Below are positions 32,897 to 39,667 of a stretch of 64,000 bases of DNA, in pieces. The stretch spans positions 193,056-257,055 of the forward strand of contig JAFYXV010000002.1 in assembly GCA_017557885.1 (NCBI GenBank), written 5' to 3'. Position numbers and translations under genes: made by a program. The DNA comes from a bacterium (GTDB taxonomy: Bacteria; Auribacterota; UBA3054). The notes below the pieces were generated by a model. The model did not search any database. It was given only the letters and a program-made list of their open reading frames with translations, and was not told the DNA's origin. Positions within the stretch are counted from its first letter, which is position 1. Each line of letters opens with the position of its first letter.

Positions 32897-32925
32897 ATAA
32901 TATCATTATTTACATACTAAGTCAA
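32897..32925 (-). promoter_or_regulatory. Promoter of the secretin gene
   Basis: TTGACT, 17 bases, then TATTAT on the minus strand. The -35 box overlaps the TGA of the upstream Rrf2 gene. Confidence 0.7.
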
Positions 32926-33359
32926 TATGTAATTGCCCTTTCCCCAATCTCAGGCGTCAAAGCCAGATCGTAAAGCGTTTTGCTCTCCATGACTTTGGCG
33001 GCGTAATCCCTGATGTTCCTGAAAAGATCCAATACCGATTCTTCTTTCTCCAAAGGCGTGGCCTGATAGAAATACTGGCTCACCGAATCCGTGGGAGCAA
33101 TGGGCCCGTCCATGATGCGGACGATGTCCGCGGCGGTTATCTCCTTGCTGTCCTTGGCCAGCGCATAGCCGCCTTCCGCTCCCCTTCTGGTCCTGACCAG
33201 TCCGTTTGATCTCAGAATGGTCAAAAGCTGCTCCAGATATTTTTTGGGAATATCGTAGCAATTGCAGATGTCTTCTATCTTGACGAAGGCTCCTTTTTTC
33301 TGCCTGGCCATGTAGATCAAAGCCAAAAGTGTGTATTCGCTTTTTGAGGTCAGTTTCAT
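32922..33359 (-). CDS. Rrf2-family transcriptional regulator
   Basis: A 145-residue winged-helix regulator with the Rrf2 start MKLTSKSEYTLLALIYMA, the recognition helix IPKKYLEQLLTILRSNGLV and the wing RRGAEGGYALAK. Iron-sulfur members such as IscR carry three cysteines in the segment following about residue 90; here that segment (SVSQYFYQATPLEKEES) has none, so a bound cluster is unlikely. It is the last gene of the pst operon, starting four bases after pstB. It may respond to a small molecule and control this or another operon; a phosphate link is inference from position. Confidence 0.88.
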   Translation of the reverse strand: MKLTSKSEYTLLALIYMARQKKGAFVKIEDICNCYDIPKKYLEQLLTILRSNGLVRTRRGAEGGYALAKDSKEITAADIVRIMDGPIAPTDSVSQYFYQATPLEKEESVLDLFRNIRDYAAKVMESKTLYDLALTPEIGERAITY

Positions 33360-33363
33360 ATCT

Positions 33364-34176
33364 TTAACTCATGTCGCCCTTGATATAGCGCCTGGTCATT
33401 TCTTTTTCCGGGGAGTTGAAGATCTTCTCCGCCGGGCCGTGTTCTATCAGTTCGCCCAGATACATGAAGACCACATAGTCCGCAAGACGCCTGGCCTGGC
33501 GCAGAATATGCGTCACCATCACGATGGAATACTGGGAGCTCAAGGCTTTGAACTGCTCCTCTATCTGCTTAGTGGATATCGGGTCGAGTGCTGAGGTCGG
33601 TTCGTCGCCGAGGATCATCTCAGCGCCCACGGCCAGAGCCCTGGCCAGGGAAAGGCGCTGCTGCTGGCCAATACTCAAACGCGAAGCGGGGCTACCCAAA
33701 CGCTCTTTCACTTCGTCCCAAAGACCGGCCTTCACGAGACAGATCTCCACCAAATTCGCCAAAGCTTCCTTTCTGTTTTTTGAAACTTTGCTGGCAGGTT
33801 CCAGACTGAGAGCGACCGCGTTGATAGCGTCGGCGTCCATGCGGTGGATCTTGGGGCCGTAGGCTACGTTGTCAAAAATCGAGCAGGGCAGCGGGAAAGG
33901 ACGCTGGGACAGAAAGCCCATCTTCTTTCTCAGGGAGATGAGATCCGCCTTGGGGTCGTAGATGTTCTCGCCGTCGATCTCGACGCTGCCGGTCACTTTG
34001 ACGTCGTTACTTAGTTCCAGCAGCCTGTTGATGCTTCTAAGAAGCGTCGTCTTGCCGCAGCCGGAGGGACCGATGATGGCTACGATGGATTTGTCCGGGA
34101 TCTCAAGGTCTATGCCCTTTAAGGTTTCCACGCCCTCGTAATAGACGTGCAGATCTTTGATAGAGAGGTGTGACAT
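33364..34176 (-). CDS. pstB: Phosphate ABC transporter ATP-binding protein
   Basis: The ATPase that powers phosphate uptake by PstSCA. At 270 residues it shows Walker A GPSGCGKTT (about 36), the Pst-typical QRPFPLPCSIFDNVAYGPKI, signature LSIGQQQRLSLARAL, Walker B MILGDEPTSALDPIS, and His-loop VMVTHI. The gene begins four bases after pstA. Confidence 0.95.
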   Translation of the reverse strand: MSHLSIKDLHVYYEGVETLKGIDLEIPDKSIVAIIGPSGCGKTTLLRSINRLLELSNDVKVTGSVEIDGENIYDPKADLISLRKKMGFLSQRPFPLPCSIFDNVAYGPKIHRMDADAINAVALSLEPASKVSKNRKEALANLVEICLVKAGLWDEVKERLGSPASRLSIGQQQRLSLARALAVGAEMILGDEPTSALDPISTKQIEEQFKALSSQYSIVMVTHILRQARRLADYVVFMYLGELIEHGPAEKIFNSPEKEMTRRYIKGDMS

Positions 34177-34180
34177 ATCT

Positions 34181-35029
34181 TTATTTGACCGTGTATTTGC
34201 TTAAACGATTGGAAAGCGTGCGTGAGACCGCGCTTACAATAAGCACGATGAAAATAAGAACGAAGGAGGCCGCGTAAGCCTGGCGCTGGGCCAGCTGCCC
34301 CGGCATCATCAGTTTGTAGTAAATGGTGATGGGCAGACTTGCCGCGCCTTCCATGATGCTCTTGGGAAGCTTGTCGGAATAACCGGCGGTAAAGAGCACC
34401 GCGGCGGTGTCGCCGATGGCGCGCCCGAAAGCCAGCATGATGGCGGTGGCCATGCCGGGCAGAGCCTGTTTGAAAATGACTCGGCTGATCGTTTCCCATC
34501 TGGTGGCGCCCAGGCCGTAGGAAGTTTCCCTAAGCTGGACAGGCACCAGAGAGATGACGTTCATAGCCGCCCTGGTCATAATGGGAACCGAAAGCAGCGC
34601 CAGCGTCACGATGCCGCCCAATAAAGACGCTCTCTGGTGGCAGCTCATCAAAATAAGGTATCCGATAGCGCCGTAAACGATGGAGGGAATGCCCCACAGC
34701 ACGTCCAGGATGACCGTCACCGCAGTGATGATGTTTTCGGAGAGATATTCCCTCTGCAGGACCAAAGCCAGCGGAATACTGATAAGGCAAGCCAACAAAA
34801 CGCCGCCGCCCGCCAGATAAGCCGAACCTATGATGGAGTTGGCGATGCCCACGGGCTCACCCGTCACCGGGCTGAACTTCAGGGAGAAGAACATCTCCAA
34901 AGAAAGAGCGCCAAAGCCTCTCCACAAAACTATTCCGATGATTCCCAGAACGCTTATGATGGCGATGGAAAGCATGGCGATCATCAAGCCGATCCAGAAC
35001 CTTTCAACAAAACGTCTCCAAGCCAACAT
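34181..35029 (-). CDS. pstA: Phosphate ABC transporter permease
   Basis: A 282-residue inner-membrane permease of the phosphate importer, with about six hydrophobic segments. The cytoplasmic coupling (EAA) loop is RETSYGLGATRWETISRVIF, which matches PstA rather than other permeases. Its ATG overlaps the TGA of pstC (TGATG), so the two permeases are translationally coupled and probably made in equal amounts. Confidence 0.93.
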   Translation of the reverse strand: MLAWRRFVERFWIGLMIAMLSIAIISVLGIIGIVLWRGFGALSLEMFFSLKFSPVTGEPVGIANSIIGSAYLAGGGVLLACLISIPLALVLQREYLSENIITAVTVILDVLWGIPSIVYGAIGYLILMSCHQRASLLGGIVTLALLSVPIMTRAAMNVISLVPVQLRETSYGLGATRWETISRVIFKQALPGMATAIMLAFGRAIGDTAAVLFTAGYSDKLPKSIMEGAASLPITIYYKLMMPGQLAQRQAYAASFVLIFIVLIVSAVSRTLSNRLSKYTVK

Positions 35030-35931
35030 CAGTATTTCCTCCTTAAGCGGATGAGGATCAAGTGCGCTCCGAAATTAAAGAAGGCGATGACCACCATCAA
35101 AATAAGCGCGGCCGTCATCAAAGCGACGTCGTACATCTTGATGGAAAGCATTTCTCCGTACTTGTCTGCGATAAGGGCAGGAAGCGTATAGACCGCCTTG
35201 AACAAAGAGGGCTTCGGTTCGGGAATACTGCCCGCCACCATCATGACCGCCATGGTCTCGCCGAAGGCTCGGGAAACGCCCAGCATGATGGCGGCGATGA
35301 TGCCCGGCAAAGCAAGCTTCAAAACCACGTGATAGGTGGCTTCCCACCTGGTGGCGCCCAGGGCCAGCAAGGCTTCCCTGGCTTCCTGGGGAATGGCCGC
35401 CAGAACGTCCCTCACGATCGACAAAATGACCGGGATGACCATGATGGCCAGAACCAATGCGGCCGTCAATAAGCAGCGGCCGGTGGTGTTTATTCCCAGG
35501 GCGCCGCCCAGAGCTTTAACCATCGGGATGAAAGCTATGACGCCGCAGGCGCCGTAAATAACAGAAGGCACGGCCGCCAGGACGTCGATAACCGGAAGCG
35601 CCATCGCTTTCAGCTTCTTGGGGGCGAACTCATTCAGAAAGACCGCGGCCAGAACCGAGACAGGCACCGCCAGAACCATCGTAAGAAAAGTCACCGCGAT
35701 GGTTCCGATGATGAAGGGCCACAGTCCGAATTTTCCCTCGGAGGGAAGCCACTCGGAAGAGGTCAAGACCTGCCAGAAATTCCCGCCCGTAAGCAAAGGC
35801 CAGGACTTGGCGGTCAGCACTACGAAGAAAAGCACGAGCATGCCCACTGCAATAAGGACAGGCACTTTCAGAAGCCAGCCCGTAATGCAGTCTTCGCGCA
35901 CGCGGTATTTAAGAGATGAGTCGCCCAGCAT
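35029..35931 (-). CDS. pstC: Phosphate ABC transporter permease
   Basis: A 300-residue inner-membrane partner of PstA, with about six hydrophobic segments and a coupling loop EALLALGATRWEATYHVVL. The N-terminal part has the PstC-typical large periplasmic segment after the first helix (WPLLTGGNFWQVLTSSEW). It starts 11 bases after pstS. Little ribosome-binding sequence is seen, so it may be read through from pstS. Confidence 0.93.
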   Translation of the reverse strand: MLGDSSLKYRVREDCITGWLLKVPVLIAVGMLVLFFVVLTAKSWPLLTGGNFWQVLTSSEWLPSEGKFGLWPFIIGTIAVTFLTMVLAVPVSVLAAVFLNEFAPKKLKAMALPVIDVLAAVPSVIYGACGVIAFIPMVKALGGALGINTTGRCLLTAALVLAIMVIPVILSIVRDVLAAIPQEAREALLALGATRWEATYHVVLKLALPGIIAAIMLGVSRAFGETMAVMMVAGSIPEPKPSLFKAVYTLPALIADKYGEMLSIKMYDVALMTAALILMVVIAFFNFGAHLILIRLRRKY

Positions 35932-35942
35932 AAAAATTATTT

Positions 35943-36869
35943 TTACTTCTTAAGGCTATCGATAGCTTTTTCCAGATTCTCCTTATTGGGAGACATGTAA
36001 CCGACGGCGTCGTTGAATTTCTGGCCTTCGGTCATGGTCCAAAGCAAAAACTCTTTGGCAGCCGGCTTCAGTTCGCCTTTCGTCACGAAATAAAGATCCC
36101 TGGCGGGAGGAGCGGGATAGACGCCCTTCTGGATGGAAGCGATCAGGAATTCCTTGGTGGTGATCTCTTCGTCCTTATCGACCACGCCGTTCTCGTTGAC
36201 GTCCACGGGAACCGTGACCACGCCTTTCACCGGACGGCCGGTCTCAGGATCATAACCGTAGTTCAGGTTGCAGTAACCGATGCCTCTAACATCGCCTCTG
36301 ACGGCCTCGGGAACGCCCGGGTCGCTGGGGATGCCGTTGCCCTTCAGATTTTCCTGCTTCTTGCCAAGGAAAGCCGCGAAAGTCTCAGCCGCGCCGCAGG
36401 CGTCGCTTCTGGTGTAAACATTGAGAGCGCCCTCTCCGCCGAAGATCTCGGCAGTCGGATTCTCTTCCAGCCAGATCTTCTGGAATTCGGACTTCTTCAG
36501 GCCGCGCTTCAGAAGCGTCTCCGCAAAGGGAGCTTTCTCGTTGATGACGACCACGACCGTGTCTTTGGCTACCGGATAAGGCACCGCGCCTTTTTCCAAT
36601 TCTTCCGGATAAACGGCCCTTGACACCATGGCGATATCCACCAGGTCAGAGAGAACGTCGGTCATGCCTTTGCCGGCGCCGCCGCCCGAGACTTCCAGGT
36701 TGATCTCGGGATGGATCTTGGCATATTCGCTTTTCCAACGCTGAGCCATCGGGTAAAGAGCCCAGGCGCCGGAAATGGAAACTGTCGCGTTCTTATCTTC
36801 TGCGCTGCCGCAGCCGAAAAGCAGCAAAGACGCTAAAAGAAGCGTCGCTTTGATTAGGTTGTTTTTCAT
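35943..36869 (-). CDS. pstS: Phosphate-binding lipoprotein of the Pst transporter
   Basis: A 308-residue periplasmic receptor that hands phosphate to PstCA. The start at 36869 follows GGAG and gives a lipoprotein signal with lipobox LFGC (Cys20). The ligand-binding body begins with SISGAWALYPMAQRW and has the SGGGAGKGMTDVLSD loop typical of PstS and the related YRSDACGAAETFAAF segment. Near residue 235 it carries a canonical EF-hand-like calcium loop, DVNENGVVDKDE, within an insertion. First gene of pstSCAB-Rrf2 with a good promoter at 36916-36944. Confidence 0.92.
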   Translation of the reverse strand: MKNNLIKATLLLASLLLFGCGSAEDKNATVSISGAWALYPMAQRWKSEYAKIHPEINLEVSGGGAGKGMTDVLSDLVDIAMVSRAVYPEELEKGAVPYPVAKDTVVVVINEKAPFAETLLKRGLKKSEFQKIWLEENPTAEIFGGEGALNVYTRSDACGAAETFAAFLGKKQENLKGNGIPSDPGVPEAVRGDVRGIGYCNLNYGYDPETGRPVKGVVTVPVDVNENGVVDKDEEITTKEFLIASIQKGVYPAPPARDLYFVTKGELKPAAKEFLLWTMTEGQKFNDAVGYMSPNKENLEKAIDSLKK

Positions 36870-36915
36870 GATTTCTTCTCCTTTCAAAAAGTTATTTTTA
36901 TATTTTTCGCCGACT

Positions 36916-36944
36916 AGTTTACCACACTTTCACCACAATGTCAA
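36916..36944 (-). promoter_or_regulatory. Promoter of the pst operon
   Basis: The minus strand has a perfect TTGACA, a 17-base spacer and TAAACT (four of six). No clear Pho box is seen. Confidence 0.65.
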
Positions 36945-36993
36945 GTCCCAAACTAGACAAAGCCTCGAACCGCCCTCTCCCTCCCCTGATATC

Positions 36994-37021
36994 TTGCTTA
37001 TATTTCAAATTATGCTACAAT
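36994..37021 (+). promoter_or_regulatory. Promoter of the AbrB-like gene
   Basis: TTGCTT, 16 bases, TACAAT; the palindrome at 37023-37047 begins one base after the -10 box and should span the transcription start. Confidence 0.5.
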
Positions 37022-37022
37022 A

Positions 37023-37047
37023 AGTTGGAAAGTAAGAAATTCCAACT
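37023..37047. promoter_or_regulatory. Palindromic operator candidate for the AbrB-like regulator
   Basis: AGTTGGAA and TTCCAACT form a perfect inverted repeat with a nine-base spacer, immediately after the -10 box and before the ribosome-binding site. AbrB/MazE-type proteins commonly bind such sites in their own promoters; repression by this one is inferred. Confidence 0.5.
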
Positions 37048-37066
37048 AACACTACAGGAGCTTAAA

Positions 37067-37327
37067 ATGTTGACGGAATTCAGACAGAAATCACAGATAA
37101 CGATTCCCAAGGACATCGTAAACAAAATTGGCCTTTCCGAAGGCGACAAGATAGACATTTCAGAAAAGAACGGGGTGATCTACATCATCCCCGTTAGCGT
37201 CTATCCAAAAAGTTATGTTGAGGAATTGAAAAAAGAAGTGTACGGAATCAAAGAAAAGATTGCCTCCGGCAAGCAGCCGGTTTTTGACGATCTCGACGCC
37301 CTCTTCGAAAAATTAGATAAACATTAA
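37067..37327 (+). CDS. AbrB/SpoVT-type DNA-binding protein
   Basis: An 86-residue protein with the swapped-hairpin AbrB fold: MLTEFRQKSQITIPKDIVNK and GLSEGDKIDISEKNGVIYI are the two halves. A helical C-terminal tail (about 50-86) would, in antitoxins, cover a toxin. The ATG at 37067 follows CAGGAG; an upstream in-frame start has no such site. No MazF- or VapC-like toxin is adjacent, and the next gene is a radical SAM enzyme six bases downstream, so a transition-state-type regulator is more likely than a toxin-antitoxin pair. Confidence 0.85.
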   Translation: MLTEFRQKSQITIPKDIVNKIGLSEGDKIDISEKNGVIYIIPVSVYPKSYVEELKKEVYGIKEKIASGKQPVFDDLDALFEKLDKH

Positions 37328-37332
37328 TAATT

Positions 37333-38343
37333 ATGAAAATAAATTCCTGGCAGCAACAACTGAATAACAGAATAACGTCAGTAAAAGAAATTTGCAAACT
37401 TAACGGTTTAGCATACGATAAAAACATTGACGAGCCTTTTTCATCCATGCGAATGTTCGTTACGCCGTATTATGCTTCGCTGATTGAAAAAGCGGATTAC
37501 AGCGACCCCATCTTCGCCATGACCGTCCCCTCTCCCGAGGAAGCGAAAAGCGAGCAAAATTCCTGCGATCCTCTGGAAGAAGAAAAATACATGCCCGTCC
37601 CCGGTCTTATCAGACGCTATCCCGACCGGGCCGTATACACCGCGACGCTTAACTGCGCCTCCCGCTGCCGCCACTGCACCAGAAGGTGGCAGATCATAAA
37701 GGGCGCCTGCTCAGATTGGCGCGAAACTCTTCCCGCGGTCCTGGAATATTTGAAAAAAGAACCGAAGGTCGAGGAGATCATCATTTCCGGAGGCGATCCC
37801 CTTATCCTTCCCGACGACGAGATAATCGAGATCATTTCTTCCTTTAAAAAGCAGGGCGTAAAAACATTGCGGCTTGGCACCAGAATGCCCGTCACCTGCC
37901 CTATGCGCATCACCGACGAGCTCTGCCAAAAAATGAAAGCCTTCTCCCCTATCTGGATCCAGACTCATTTCAACCATCCCAAGGAAGTGACAACTGAAGC
38001 AAAGGAAGCCTTAAGCAAATTAGCCGACAGCGGTTTCCCCATCAACAATCAGACCGTGCTTTTGAAAGGCGTGAACGACGATGCCGATACGCTGGAAAAA
38101 CTCTTTCGCCTGCTCGTCCAAAACCGCGTCCGCCCCTATTATCTTTTCCAATGCGACAAGATCCCAGGCACGGAACATTTCTGGACTCCCCTTGAGACCG
38201 GACTTATGATCATGAAGGAGCTTCGGGAGCGCTTAAGCGGCATCGCCATCCCAACCTTTATCGTGGACCGCCCTGCTTTGGACGGCAAAGTCCCCCTCTC
38301 CTACGCCACCGCCAAATCAAACGAGATCGTCTTTACGGAATAA
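37333..38343 (+). CDS. KamA/EpmB-family radical SAM enzyme
   Basis: A 336-residue radical SAM protein related to lysine 2,3-aminomutase. The iron-sulfur motif is CASRCRHC (Cys pattern CxxxCxxC), followed by the SAM-binding segment IIISGGDPLIL and the PLP-region features shared with KamA. The end, with QCDKIPGTEHFWTPLETG and PTFIVDRPALDGKVPL, matches the aminomutase end. The length lies nearer EpmB (about 340) than catabolic KamA (about 416). No efp, epmA or lysine-fermentation gene is in the window, so the substrate is uncertain. It is co-transcribed with an AbrB-like regulator. Confidence 0.85.
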   Translation: MKINSWQQQLNNRITSVKEICKLNGLAYDKNIDEPFSSMRMFVTPYYASLIEKADYSDPIFAMTVPSPEEAKSEQNSCDPLEEEKYMPVPGLIRRYPDRAVYTATLNCASRCRHCTRRWQIIKGACSDWRETLPAVLEYLKKEPKVEEIIISGGDPLILPDDEIIEIISSFKKQGVKTLRLGTRMPVTCPMRITDELCQKMKAFSPIWIQTHFNHPKEVTTEAKEALSKLADSGFPINNQTVLLKGVNDDADTLEKLFRLLVQNRVRPYYLFQCDKIPGTEHFWTPLETGLMIMKELRERLSGIAIPTFIVDRPALDGKVPLSYATAKSNEIVFTE

Positions 38344-38381
38344 TTTGAGTCTTTTTTCCGATCGACCGGTTTCATTGTGCC

Positions 38382-38410
38382 TTGACTTTGAGACTAAAAG
38401 CTCATATAAT
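38382..38410 (+). promoter_or_regulatory. Strong promoter of the DUF4143 ATPase gene
   Basis: TTGACT, exactly 17 bases, TATAAT: eleven of twelve consensus positions. An imperfect inverted repeat follows within the leader. Confidence 0.75.
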
Positions 38411-38418
38411 AACTTTGT

Positions 38419-38443
38419 AAATTCGACAGTAAAAGTTGAATTT
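38419..38443. repeat. Imperfect inverted repeat in the leader of the DUF4143 ATPase gene
   Basis: AAATTCGAC and GTTGAATTT pair in eight of nine positions across a seven-base spacer, just after the -10 box. It is a possible operator. Confidence 0.35.
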
Positions 38444-38454
38444 GCAAGGTTAAT

Positions 38455-39612
38455 ATGAAAGAAAAATACTTGCCTAGAAATTGTGAAAGCTCTGTGCTTC
38501 TAGGGCTTAAAAGGAATCCGATAGTTGCTCTTATCGGGCCAAGGCAATGCGGCAAATCAACGCTTGCACGCAAACTGATCGAAAGCCATCCGAACGCACT
38601 CTATCTTGATCTTGAACGACCTTCAGATCTGGCGAAACTAAGTGATCCGGAACTGTTTCTTGAAAGTAAGAAAGATAAGCTTGTTTGTCTTGACGAAATT
38701 CAGCGAAAGCCAGATCTTTTTCCAGTATTGAGATCACTCTGCGACGACTGGGGAGGCATGGGGCATTTTCTGATGCTTGGCTCCGCTTCCCGCGACCTTT
38801 TATTGCAAAGCGCAGAAACGCTCGCCGGAAGGATCAGATACGAAACGCTAACCCCTTTCCTTTTTGACGAGCTGAGGGATAGCGATTGGGAAACCTACCT
38901 TTTAAGGGGAGGTTTCCCGCGGGCAAATTTGGCAGAAAGCGACGCGGCGTGTTTCGACTGGCTGGAATCTTTTATACAAACTTTTCTTGAACGCGACCTT
39001 TCCTTTTGGCGCGAATTCGTGCCGGAAACTATGCGCAGACTTTGGCGCATGCTGGCGCACAACAATGCGCAGATCGTTAATTATTCCAGGTTGTCTTCGT
39101 CCCTGGGCGTGTCGGACGCAACGATCAAACGCTATATTGATCTTTTGAAAGAGACTTTTATGCTTGATGTCGTTCCGCCTTATCTGAACAATCTTGGCAA
39201 ACGCCTTGTCAAATCGCCAAAAGTTTACATCTGCGACACTGGCATTGCCTGTTCCCTTTTGGGGCTATCCTCTTTTGATGACGCTTTCTCTCATCCATGT
39301 TTCGGAAGCTTGTGGGAACAGATGGTGCTTTCTAACCTCAGGGGAAACTTTCCGCATGCCGACATTGCTTTTTACAGAACTAGCAGCGGCGTGGAAATGG
39401 ATTTCATAATAAAAAATAAAAACAAGACTGTTGCAGTGGAATGCAAAGCCTCCAGTTCCCCGGTTGCGCAAAGAGGAACGTATTCGGCCTTGGATGCGAT
39501 AAAGCCCGATGCTGCTTACATAGTAGCACCAGTTAAGGAAGCTTATCCTTTGAAGGAAAAATTGTGGGTAATTCCCCTAAAAGATCTGAAGAGCATCTTC
39601 GATATGTCTTAG
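38455..39612 (+). CDS. AAA-type ATPase with DUF4143 C-terminal domain
   Basis: A 385-residue protein with Walker A GPRQCGKST (about 29-37), Walker B LVCLDEIQ and the sensor LGSASRDLL, followed by ETLAGRIRYETLTPF typical of this family. The C-terminal DUF4143 region (about 190-330) resembles a PD-(D/E)XK-like fold; GVEMDFIIKNKNKTVAVECK has the D-x(n)-ExK spacing of such nucleases. These proteins are common accessory genes of unclear role in bacteria and archaea. It stands alone with its own strong promoter. Confidence 0.9.
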   Translation: MKEKYLPRNCESSVLLGLKRNPIVALIGPRQCGKSTLARKLIESHPNALYLDLERPSDLAKLSDPELFLESKKDKLVCLDEIQRKPDLFPVLRSLCDDWGGMGHFLMLGSASRDLLLQSAETLAGRIRYETLTPFLFDELRDSDWETYLLRGGFPRANLAESDAACFDWLESFIQTFLERDLSFWREFVPETMRRLWRMLAHNNAQIVNYSRLSSSLGVSDATIKRYIDLLKETFMLDVVPPYLNNLGKRLVKSPKVYICDTGIACSLLGLSSFDDAFSHPCFGSLWEQMVLSNLRGNFPHADIAFYRTSSGVEMDFIIKNKNKTVAVECKASSSPVAQRGTYSALDAIKPDAAYIVAPVKEAYPLKEKLWVIPLKDLKSIFDMS

Positions 39613-39667
39613 TATGGTTTTTACACGGAAAGTAACAATAAACATTTCATCGATAAGGAAAATCCCT

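Noticed and set aside
37067-37327. MazE-type antitoxin with a missing toxin
   Set aside because: No toxin-like gene follows; the next gene is a radical SAM enzyme six bases away, so a regulator is more likely.
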